Positions 12,001-21,807 of a stretch of DNA of 64,000 nucleotides are shown here, piece by piece. Under the pieces are notes generated by a model. The model was not told the origin of the DNA and did no database searches. It saw only the letters and a list, made by a program, of their open reading frames with translations. Source of the stretch: Owenia fusiformis (lineage: Eukaryota > Annelida > Polychaeta > Sabellida > Oweniidae); the NCBI GenBank assembly GCA_903813345.2, contig CAIIXF020000001.1, forward strand, positions 7,195,098 to 7,259,097, in the 5' to 3' direction. The position numbers and the translations under genes were made by a program. Each line of letters starts with the position of its first letter. Within the stretch, counting starts at the first letter, position 1.

Positions 12001-13919
12001 TACTGGACATATTTTCATTAGTATAAGTATCAGACACATGAGGGTTATATGAAAATTGAGCCACTTAAATTGATAATATTCAAGTTTAAGGGAACTTTCT
12101 TATATACCTGCCATGTTAATTGACCCGAATCAGCCACCTGGTGGTGAAACTGGTAACTACTTACTCGCATTTGGGTAATTGAGAAATCATATTTAGGAAG
12201 TGAAAAATTTGTAAACATGAATCAGTTTGTTCATTCATCACTATTCAGGTAAATTTTATGAGTTGGGGGATAAAACAAAATGAAATGTCTACAACTGTTG
12301 ATATTTTGACACCATCCCTAATGGAGGTACTGTTTTGCTTGTTTCAGATGTTTGATGATCAAATCATTGAGAATGCTGCAATGAGTGCATCAATTATGGT
12401 CAAGACTGAGCTGGAAGATTACCAGAGTGACCAGAGCTTTGACAATGAGTCCTATACATCTGCTGAAGCTGACACCTCCACCAACGAGCACATGTCCATG
12501 ACAGGCTTTATTAAGGTTGAACCTGAGGAGCAATCAAGCCAGGAAGCTAAAGGAGTTGAGAGGCCAGAGATCACACAGACGACTAGTAGGAGGTCACGCA
12601 AGAGTACACCGTATAAGATCTCCCTTGCAGAGAATAATGATGACGTGGCTAGTCCAAGTAAAGGAGCAACAGTTAATGGGGTTTCTCCAACTACACCCAG
12701 CCTTGTTTCTCCCAGTGTAAAAGCCAGTAGTATTGCACCTACAGTAAATGGTACTGACACCCCACGTACAAGTCAAGCAAGCCCACCATATAAATCACTG
12801 GCCATCTCCACAGGCTCACCTACACCTCCAACGCAAGCAACCTTAAGCAGTGCATCTGCCTTGGCTGCCCAGATCAAAGCTGCCTCAGCGTCAAACATCG
12901 ATCTCTCCAACACTCCTATGCAGCAGAAACAGATTCTGTTGCTCAATGGCCAGCAGTATGAAATTGTTCCCTTAGGCAACGGGATCTGGATCTCAAGGAA
13001 TGAGTACATGTTGCTGCGGGAGCTACACACGGTCCAACAACAGATTGCTAACACATCCAACAAGGTGCAGAAGTTAGACAACGCCAAATCTAAATCAGCT
13101 CAAAATGATTCCAAACATAGTGAACAATTCACAAAGCTCAAAGAAAAGCCCATATTGCCACTAACTACTACAGAGCAGGCAAATAGGGCCAATAGTGTAG
13201 AACAATTGAACCATCAAACTGTAACACAAAAACTTGCTAACAAACTGGCTGAGAAACTAGGCAGCCAGACCAACATTGCCAAGGCCACTGCTGACGAAAC
13301 AAACTCAGACACAGACAACTCAAACAAACGTAAAGCAGAAAACGACTCAACTGATGATGATGAACACAATGATAAACGTCAGAAAATCGCCAGTGAAAAT
13401 GAGACTATAAAGGATGAAACTGATGATGATGAAGAAAGTAATCTTGTGATAGCCGACCTTGCTGCTGAAAGTTCCCCTGCTGATTCCCCTCGGCTTATGA
13501 AGGCACTGCAGGGGGCTGCCACATACGAAGGTCTGAAGGCTTCCGATGCAAAATCTGAGCAAAGCCCAAAACAAGAAAATGATGTGGAAATGGAGAACAA
13601 CGAAAACAATAATGATAAAACAGACACAACAATTGCAGTACCAGGAAAAGGTTAGTCTTAACTGATTTATGTAATGAGACTTCTGCAATGCATTTGATAA
13701 TAGATGTATCGATAAATTTAAATGAACCTTCCAAACAAGGGTTAAAACGGCATTATGAAAGGTTACCAATATAAAATATTAAATTGTTAGCAATTTTGAC
13801 TAAAAATGTTTTTCATTTAGGATGTTTGGAATGGTTGTTGAGTTGTTTGGCACTTTCGGACTTTGTTCTAATATTCTGGATTTTGTTTACTTGCAGATTC
13901 TAGCGATGCTTCATCCTAG
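6092..13919 (+). CDS. Pax: Divergent Pax (paired-box) transcription factor with alternative paired-domain exons
   Basis: Coding exons 6092-6293, 8285-8450, 8856-8993, then either 10120-10210 (4a) or 11222-11336 (4b), 12348-13650 and 13897-13919 all have GT-AG borders and matching phases (1, 2, 2, 0, 1). They give 640 codons with 4a or 648 with 4b. An in-frame TGA at 6080 supports the ATG at 6092. Residues about 69-196 form a paired domain: [52 protein letters not shown] and FAWEIRQK are visible. QYGRLFT in place of the usual QLGGVFV makes it divergent. No octapeptide and no homeodomain follow. The C-terminal half is Ser/Thr/acid-rich, with a conserved-looking block near residue 391, a bipartite nuclear signal near 526, and psi-K-x-E SUMO motifs (IKIE, VKTE, IKVE, IKDE). 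It is presumably a nuclear DNA-binding regulator. It may belong to the lophotrochozoan Pax-beta group, but I cannot test that. Confidence 0.9.
7302..7440. mobile_element. Short palindromic MITE in Pax intron 1
   Basis: Imperfect terminal inverted repeats of about 22 bp, CCTTGGTCACAATTGCTCCG and CGGAGCAAATGTGACCCAGG, bound 139 bp with a GC-rich arm near 7400-7420. There is no coding capacity and no clear target duplication. Confidence 0.6.
8285..8993 (+). CDS. Pax: Pax exons 2 and 3: PAI subdomain and first part of RED
   Basis: Exon 2 (8285-8450) follows TTTCCAG and completes a Ser codon begun at 6293. It encodes the beta-hairpin and helices 1-3 of the PAI subdomain and ends inside an Arg codon. 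Exon 3 (8856-8993) completes that codon and encodes [18 protein letters not shown], the linker and RED helix 4 up to FAWEIRQ, ending as AA| in phase 2. Canonical paired domains have YETGSI where this has RRTGSI. The turn and linker residues IGGSKPK are intact, so minor-groove contacts should be kept. Confidence 0.92.
10120..10210 (+). CDS. Pax: Pax alternative exon 4a: C-terminal RED helices, version a
   Basis: This 91-bp exon sits between AACCCTAG and GTAAGC. It enters in phase 2 (AA|G = Lys) and leaves in phase 0. It encodes [20 protein letters not shown] followed by [10 protein letters not shown], covering RED helices 5 and 6 plus a short basic tail. It is paralogous to 11222-11336, with which it shares the recognition-helix residues [10 protein letters not shown]. 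Confidence 0.9.
11026..11116 (+). repeat. 19-bp tandem array with branch-point-like motifs
   Basis: There are 4.8 copies of TAACCAACAGGCAAAGATC at period 19, between alternative exons 4a and 4b and ending 105 bp before the 4b acceptor. Each junction makes TCTAAC, close to the metazoan branch-point consensus. A single TCTAAC also lies about 22 nt before the 4b AG, near 11196. Confidence 0.9.
11222..11336 (+). CDS. Pax: Pax alternative exon 4b: C-terminal RED helices, version b
   Basis: This 115-bp exon follows TTGTTTAG and ends at GTTTGT. It enters in phase 2 and leaves in phase 0, exactly like exon 4a. It encodes [20 protein letters not shown] then [18 protein letters not shown], a better match to canonical Pax (IIR at the end of helix 6) than 4a, with an eight-residue longer tail. 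Joining 4a to 4b gives a TGA at the fourth codon. Skipping both shifts the frame and hits TGA thirteen codons later. So the frame allows exactly one of the two exons. Confidence 0.85.
11695..12190. repeat. Interspersed repeat in the last long Pax intron
   Basis: The stretch has imperfect inverted ends (AACCCAGATGCGAGTA near 11745 against TACTCGCATTTGGGT near 12160). Its 11745-11840 part matches the reverse complement of 45725-45835, so at least two dispersed copies exist. No coding sequence is seen in it. Confidence 0.55.
12348..13650 (+). CDS. Pax: Pax exon 5: long C-terminal regulatory region
   Basis: The acceptor TTTCAG at 12347 and phase 0 entry fit either alternative exon 4. The 434 codons begin [12 protein letters not shown] and are rich in Ser, Thr, Pro and acids. 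Three features stand out. First, SUMO-type motifs: VKTE, IKVEPEE (followed by acids) and IKDE. Second, a hydrophobic block [20 protein letters not shown] plus [11 protein letters not shown] with a Gln-rich tail near 12925-13050; its order within a disordered region suggests a conserved interaction motif I do not recognise. Third, a bipartite nuclear signal, KRKAEND to DKRQK, near 13327. No homeodomain is present. The tail exon 13897-13919 adds DSSDASS and a stop. Confidence 0.88.
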
Positions 13920-16196
13920 GAGAGATGTATGAATGCTCCTGCTTTCCACACAGAGACTTAAACATTCGTTTTTTAGCTTAAGACAATGATATAATAAGGA
14001 ATTAGTTAAGATATGGACTCTGTATGAGGTTATGGACACTTGTTGTAGAAGTATCAGTTTCAGAGGAAGATTTGGAAGGATTTGCAATTTTGCTATCTGA
14101 TTAAAATATGGACAGAAGTTGATAGTTTTATAATACAATCATTGACCATTATTCACGATATTCCTGTATGACTTTTATTATCTGTTTATATGCATTTATC
14201 TGGCATTTATGCTGTTGAACAAATGAACTTTATTGAAGTTGATTTTTAAAATGGAAATATAAAGTTTAATACACTGTATGTGGTTGATGAAAGCATTTGA
14301 GTGGATCATGATAACACAAGTCATTTCCTGTTTGAGTTTATCTTAATATGTTTATGGAGATACCTGTTTAAAACAGAATATCAACTTATCATAATCATAT
14401 CATGAATTAATTACATTTCCAAATGAAGTGATCACAGACATACATGCATGCTAAAATGTATTACATTTGTGTGTATGTCCTATGCTGTCTAATGAAATTA
14501 TACATTCTTAACTCAACAATGACATTATTTTGATATACATTAGATATATCTATTCCTTGTGTACAGTAGGAAGAATCTGCTATTGCTGGATCTACTATGA
14601 ATGTTTTATAAAACAAAATGTGAAACTTGTTCCAACTAAGAGAGAGCAGGCTTTCAGTTGTGATGTTTTATTCTTTTAATATTTTAATGTCAAATCCTTT
14701 TGATGTATTCATTGTATATATTCTAGTTGTGCCAAGTCATGGTTAAAGCTTAGGTTCTTAGCATGACAGGAGGGTACTGTCTAAAGATTTCCTACCTATC
14801 CTCATATCTTATATTATCGTATGATCTGTAAAATGAAGCCCTCTGATTGGTCAGTTCTTGTGCTGTACCAATCTTTATCGTATGATCTGTAAAATGAAGC
14901 CTTCTGATTGGTCAGTTCTTGTGCTGTACCAATCTGTATTGCTACTGAGATTGTTCCCATTGTTCATCTCCGTAGCAATACAGAAAATATTGGTACGAAG
15001 GGGAAAATCTCAGTAGCAATACAGAATACAGAATATTTCTTAGGGATTATCTCCTAAGTAAAATGTTTTGGCGTAAGATCACACAAGAAAAACGTTCTTG
15101 TTCGTCTCATTCCAATACATAATTTCTCAAGCAGAATATATCCTGTATTGCACTTCAAATCATTCAATAACTTATAGACCATGTTTTTTAAATATTCACT
15201 TATGGCATATTAAATGGTTTCTTCTGACAGTACCTTCATCACTTTTTCTTTTCCTAATTTCTTGTTATATAATTTGGTATTTTAAATACATGTTATATGT
15301 AACATATATGTTTATTGTATGAATGAATGCTGATTCGGAGTTTAATATTACATATTGTAATTTTGATTATTGTACATAGCTATTCAAATTGAGATATAGT
15401 ATTTTTAAATATTGGGGTAATATTTATATATATAGAAAAGAAATGTAGATATAGTACATATAGTTAGTTAGCTTTATGTAATGGAAAGAAAAGCTCATAC
15501 ATCAGCAATGAAGTCAGGTAATTTTCATCAATTTAGATCAAGGCACATAGTTTTAACTCAAACTCAACATTTAATAGTAGCATCTGAAAACATTTTACAA
15601 TTTGATTTTACATATTTGTGCCATTTTTATGCTTGCTGCTAAAATTATATAACACTGGTGTGTTTTAAGTCTTATATTTTGTTTTGTTTATTATTGTATT
15701 GAAGCATCTTATGTGCATCTATATGTACTGTACATGTATAGCCATATCAATACAGGTACTTTGTACACTGTGGTATACTCACTTGCATTTGAATGTGTAC
15801 ATGTATATACAATGACACTATTTTGAAGAGCTATTTTTAAATGATTTGTTATATTCAGCTGGAAATGTATGAAGATTTACTGACAATCCTAAACTTGAGA
15901 TTTAAGGAAATATTCATGGAGTTTTTTCTTTGATGATTTTATGTTAGTTTTTATAAACAACAAGGCCCCATTTTTAACTTGCATTAAATACATACTTGCA
16001 GAAATATAATAGTACCTCAGCATAGGGCGTGGTAACATGAAAGAATATTGTTGGAAATGAAACTCTTGATATTATGAATTATTTCATTATTGATATGTTA
16101 GTACGATTCTAGTTTCTAGAACATAGTAAATGTACATGTTCATACTATTTGTTCTGGTACATAGTAATATGTATTAGAATTTGCTCTAGTAATAAA
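13920..16196 (+). other. Probable Pax 3' untranslated region
   Basis: AT-rich non-coding sequence follows the TAG at 13917-13919. The best polyadenylation signal seen is AATAAA at 16191-16196; an earlier ATATAAA near 14258 could serve a short form. It holds a 61-bp tandem duplication and a hairpin (14815-15024). The 3' end is inferred, not seen. Confidence 0.35.
14815..15024. repeat. 61-bp tandem duplication next to a hairpin
   Basis: 14815-14875 and 14876-14936 are near-identical 61-bp units, each with CTGATTGGTCAG (an inverted CCAAT). The second runs into an inverted repeat: CTGTATTGCTACTGAGAT at 14934-14951 pairs with ATCTCAGTAGCAATACAG at 15007-15024, leaving a loop of about 55 nt. It is likely the remnant of a small palindromic element. 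Confidence 0.8.
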
Positions 16197-17625
16197 GTTC
16201 ATTCTAGAATAGTATTTGATAAAGAGTGTAACTAATTAAAGGGGTGTTCAGAAACTTGAAGGACAAAACTGACATACAAGTAACAGTTTTATATCTCCAT
16301 GCACAAAATTCCTGGACACCCAGCACTAGTTGCATTGCTCATAGTCTCTCTGACATTACCATAGAATGAGGGCGTAAATTTTAGAAAAAAGTAGTTCTAT
16401 CAGTAGGTCTATTACTTGTAATTGGATTAATAGATAATAATGAAATACACTGTACAGTCATTAGTCAAAACATCAAATTTTCTAATTAATTTCTAAATCT
16501 GACAATGCAATGGTATTGTAATATAAGATGAAGATTGTAAATCATGAATGGATCAAATTTGTCATAAAATATAAATAAATATACAAGTTTATATTAAATA
16601 TGATTTTAATTATTTTCTTCTTGTGGTTTCCATCAAACAAACAGATGAAGATATGAGACATTTAGTCAGTTACTTTTGGCCTAACACCACCTAGATATTT
16701 TCCTGATATCAGGACTGGCAATGCTATCATCTCACAATTATTGTGTTATAATATGTTACAATCAAAATGATCTGATATTCCATATAATATTGGTATAATC
16801 ATGTGGCAATAATACAGCTTGTGTTTAATTTGTTATGAGGACTCCTACATAGCGCATACTGAATTAAAACAAAACAGACTAGTATTGTATTGAGACAAAT
16901 CACAGTCATGGAGTTAATTGTCATATTGTCTTACCCTACATTGGTCTCATTTGGTGATCAACTTCCTGTAAGAACCCCCACCATACCTCTATAATATGAA
17001 ATAGATGACAATTGACTGTATATGCTATACAAGTGCAACGTCATACACCCCATTGGTCTCATTTGCAAATCCGCTTCCTTTTTGAAGCTTTCCACACCTC
17101 TGTGAGGGGAAGACTAAAAATTGACAGCAAGCACGAACAAGTACGGCAATCTTAATTTCATGGATCAACTGATTATGTCAGAATGTACAGGAGAATAACA
17201 TGACAAATTACCCATAATTCAGTTTTGACTCGTCACACTTTGAAAGAAAAATGGCCACCATGTAATTTACCCAGCATGCCTATATGGCTACCATATTTAT
17301 CATTTGGGAGAATAAATATGTTCCCTCCATTTTTGCACTTTGAATCCTCTGTAATTTGTATGAGATTGTAAGGAATAGATTGGTAGGTCAATTGTCAATG
17401 TTGCTTGCAATTGTGTCACTCTGTACAATTCTGATTCTGCCTAACGGAAATTAATTTCATCTAAAGATATATTAGACATTAGTCTTTTTCTGAGACTCAC
17501 TTCCTTTTAGTAAATAAAGAAACAATATATTTTATTCTAATGGTGACTCAAATAATAATAACAGACATACACTTCCCATCGAACTAACAAACAAATAATT
17601 TAATTTGTTTTTGTATATTTGTCAC

Positions 17626-17631
17626 TTTATT
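17626..17631 (-). terminator. Candidate polyadenylation signal of the PLEKHM1-type gene
   Basis: AATAAA read on the minus strand, 1.5 kb past the stop codon at 19117, and the first exact match found in that direction. It implies a convergent arrangement with the Pax 3' end about 1.4 kb away. Confidence 0.35.
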
Positions 17632-18105
17632 ACAAAAATGGGTGTCATACTTTAATCACTTCTTGGTAGATTTGTAATAAGTACATGTACAACCAATCAT
17701 GTATGACTAAATGTCACCACATGGACAGCTATTGCAAATCGTAACACATTTGTAACAATTTGTATAATTAACATAACATTTCTTTCAGCAATGTAACATT
17801 ACACTGTAAAAATACAAAAAAAGAGATGAATTACATAACTAAGTTTACAATCTAAGTCGTAGATTTGGAAATATCAAATCAGAAGGCACTTTTAATAAAA
17901 TCAACAATATGTCAGGTAACAACTTGAAAGAGAATTGACTAACATTAAAGCAGATATGAAATAGTATTTTTGACCTAAAGGAATCAATACAATTTAAAAA
18001 AATATATATTTGGACATGTTTTCTCATCAGTATTGTAGAAAATTATTTCACTCTTACGATTGTTACAGCTGCTTAATAAGCAATATTCGAATTAGTCATG
18101 ACGTT

Positions 18106-18302
18106 ATTGGCCCCCACGTGATCTCTCACTGGTCCCCACGTGGCCTGTTTTAGTCCATTAAATCATGATGTCATAATGCCAAGATGTTTTGTTATTTGTT
18201 AACACGACAATCATATGGTTGCCGTGATGTCGTGATTACCAAGGGATCAATAAACTAAAACTATATATTATGTATGACGTTACTAATCACGTGGGGGCCA
18301 AT
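18106..18302. mobile_element. MITE with CACGTG-bearing inverted ends
   Basis: ATTGGCCCCCACGTGAT at 18106-18122 is repeated inverted at 18286-18302, bounding 197 bp. Each end holds an E-box CACGTG and a CCAAT. TGACGTTA lies just outside the left end and just inside the right. It would lie in the 3' region of the PLEKHM1-type transcript. Confidence 0.65.
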
Positions 18303-19116
18303 CTGATTGATCAGTTAATTTTATAATGTTATGTTTGACCATTGACAGTTGTCTAACATTTCTTTTATAATGGCTATCGCAAGAACTCTAAGTTGGGCTT
18401 ACAATGAAGAAAACCACATTTTTGTAGCTGCAAGTTAAGAAAACCTATTTCAGTTGTCCTTTATATTTTACAAAAATACCATAGTTGACGCAATAGAGTT
18501 GCTGAAACAATGGTATATAAATGATTTCAACTGGTTACTATTAATTGGCAACAACAATAACTGAATGCCCCCCCCCCTCGACTAGCAACATAATATACAT
18601 AGGATTAATATCTCCATTATGACTGAGCATTATAATATCACAAATTAGTGTTCACTAAAATGTTCATGCACCAATACACCATGCACCAATAGCAGTTGGC
18701 CCCTGAAACACTGCCACTTCTCACTGGAATACTGTACACCATATGTACATGTATATTGCACAAGCTGACTCCCAATTTAGAGCCAATAGGGAGATTATAA
18801 GCTACATGTTTTAAAGAGAACTTGTACTTAAATGTATAAGTTTATGATCCCAGGGATAGCTGTCACCCTCTTAATTCATTCTTCCAGAGTTTCAACTACT
18901 TTTCTTAGCCCTTTTTACTTATTGAGCAAGTAATACTCCAAAGGGGAAAACTAATCTCCAGAGGATCGTACAAGTTCTCAAGTTAAAAAGCATGTACATT
19001 AACATCCCTAATAACCTCACATTTTACAGACATCTACCTCACATTAATTGATATTCTGAGCAAGTTTACAAGAGAAAGAATCATCCAATCAGGAAGTCGA
19101 TCTGACCCAAGTTTCA

Positions 19117-21807
19117 TTATTGCGTGATAAACTGGGGCAGATACCCATAATCCATTGTATCAGGAGTCGTGATACTTTGACCTCCTGATTTCATTTGGCG
19201 TTGTTTTCTGCGTTCACACTTTGGGCAGTTTTTAGAATCTAGTTTACAGTCTTTGTGGAACACAGCTTTGCATTCTTTGCACTGAAATATGCAATCACAT
19301 ACATTTATTTAGCTATGATAAATGTTATATTGCTAATTCTGTTGCTAATTGCCAATGTGCTAACTGTAGTCATGGTTAATTTAGTATTTCTAATATATTA
19401 TTCTATAACCACCAAAATTCAACTTCACCTACCACAAAAGCTAGAACTTGTGACAAACATGCATGTGTTTCAAACCATATTTCCAATATGAAGTGTTACC
19501 AATGAAGGGATGTTTAAACTAGAAAAACAGCAACTCCACAGAGTAGCAAATCCCACCGAACAAAACATGTTTTGAGAAATAGCGGCCATATAAAATTTGA
19601 ACAAAATCCATCCACTGGTATTTGAGTAATCAAAGATTATGTTTTTTTATGAAACATGGTGGCCATTTTGAAATTCATCTGGCACCTTTAAAATTTCTTC
19701 TAATAATTACAAGCAACATCTTACCTGTATGGTTATTTCCACTTCAAATGGGAAAATCACTTTAGGGGAATCACAAATCTCACAGAGGAATCCTTTCTGA
19801 CTACAAAGGGTGCAGTCATAGACATGTTTGCTGGCATATTTGATAATCTTCTTTAAACTCTGAGCAAGACCCCCATTCTGCACTTGAAGCAAATCCTGGA
19901 AATAACAAGAAAACAACATATTTCAAAGGCTCTCACAATATCTGATTCAAGAGTTATCTTTGATAAAATGAATGAGTCTGAATCAGCGGAAGCCCTATTT
20001 AGAATATTCATATGAACTCTTCCCCCATCCCCAAATATCCCCAGGCAGAGGTAATTAGACACAGGAAACACCATAATGACTTTAAGAGGCAAGGAGGGCA
20101 TGCATTACTTACAGCAAGAGAATACATGTGAATGTCGTTGTAAAGGTACTCCTTGGGCCAGACCCTCTTCCGTAGATCATCAGCTATAGACTGCTTGCAA
20201 GTGAATAAATATGACTTGAGAGAACTTAGTTGTGTTCTCAGCAACTGGAAATGAAAGTTGTAAAGAGAATACAGTAAAACCTGTAAAGTGGAACACCTTT
20301 GTAAATGGAACAATTTTCAAAGTCCTGTTATCCATCATTCTGATACTCAGACCACCTCTGGCAATGCACAAGGAAACTGAGAGAAGGCTGTGATATCTCG
20401 AGATGGTTATCCATTAACTTAACGTAAAATGAACCTCTGTAAAAGAAACACCTCTGAACAAGTACTATCTAGTACCAAAGGTGTTCCACTGAAGAGATTT
20501 TACTGAATTAAGAATGTACAGGAACACAAGAAAATTGAACTCATTCTAGAAATTATCAATGACGATGAATTTCAAATAGATTTGAAATATCTCTTGAAAA
20601 CACCTTTAGAAGACATCTTCCAGAAACAAAACTATAAATTGGCTAATTCTAATTCATTTTAATGCGCAACATATATTTATGATCACTATGAAAATGAGTA
20701 TTAGACCAAAATAATAATAGAGAAAATGAATGTAACTTACTTTAATATCATTTAGTTCATTGACATGCTCATAAAGTTTAGGATTGCACTGTTGAATGTT
20801 GATAAGAGGTTGCTCCTCAATCTCATGCAGGAAATCTTTGGTGAACTTACAAACTGCAAACAGAAACAAGGCATGAACATGTGAAATGTCACCACTTGCC
20901 ATTTGTTACAGATGCTAAACGTCAATCACCAAATGCCACACCTTTCAACAAAAATCTGGAGACAATAACAATATATCTCCGCTTCTGGTGGTGACATAAA
21001 AACTGCAGAGTAGGCCTTGATTTGGTACTGTTAAAGCTATCTAAGGGGAACACTGCTGATGAAAAAACGGTTTGCACCAAGAGGTTTTAATAGCTAGAGA
21101 GTAAATGTGAATACCTATGTTTAATTAGTCAACAGTGTATCTGGGCATTGTGTGTGTGGAGCTCAATAAATCATATCAAATTTCTTGCAAACATATAAAA
21201 GTTTTTGCAATACAAAATGAAATAAAATATTCAGTTGATGCATAATGATCTCAATGTCCTTTAAGTTTACATGCTATTTGTAATATATATATTGTAGAAC
21301 CCTAGAGGGTTATAATGGTACTTGTACACTGTTACCTTCTAGGTTAAATAAAATGATTAAAAAAAAAAAATGTCCTTAAAAGTGCCTACCTTTATGTTTC
21401 CGTAGGTCCCAGTTCTGGACTATGCGTGAGGGGATTACATATTCATCATTTTCGTGGCATTCATAACAATAATAAGCACCATCATAAGAGCAAACTCTAG
21501 CGCGCCCATATACTGAAACACAATAATGTGTGGAGGAATCTAACTGGAAATGTCACAAAAACCATAAAGCCGGGAATTTTCTTTATTTAATTCAACTATT
21601 TTAATTTATTTTTGATATTTCAATACTGTACTGTGAAAATACAAAATCAACTTGCTAACATGAAAGCAATATTGTCTTCGATATTTTAATAATGCAAAAC
21701 TTACTTATTCCTATTGGTCTACTGCAGCCCTTGCACTGGTAGTTCTGCTGGTCTAATCCTTTCTCATTACATATGTGGCCTATTACTTGAACCAGGGCCT
21801 GTGTTCG
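19117..21807 (-). CDS. PLEKHM1: PLEKHM1 exons 11-16: Rubicon-homology zinc domain
   Basis: These exons encode the cysteine-rich end that binds Rab7 in this family. Zinc-ligand motifs in order: CKGC before SRPIG, VCSYDGAYYCYECHEND, IPSRIVQNWDLRKHK, then helices EEQPLINIQQCNPKLYEHV and LRTQLSSLKSYLFTCKQ, then CTLCSQKGFLCEIC, IFPFE, CKECKAVFHKDC and CPKCERRKQRQ. The protein ends DYGYLPQFITQ at TAA 19119-19117. All paired cysteines of the family appear present. A MITE lies only 27 nt upstream of exon 14 (20505-20271) and another 31 nt upstream of exon 13, so the intron edges are crowded by mobile DNA. Confidence 0.92.

Noticed and set aside
13347-13769. Antisense open frames of 79-140 codons over Pax exon 5
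   Set aside because: They are shadows of a 434-codon sense exon with clear splice sites.
16923-17110. Possible direct repeat around CATTGGTCTCATTTG
   Set aside because: Only short shared blocks separated by unrelated sequence; not enough to call a repeat unit.
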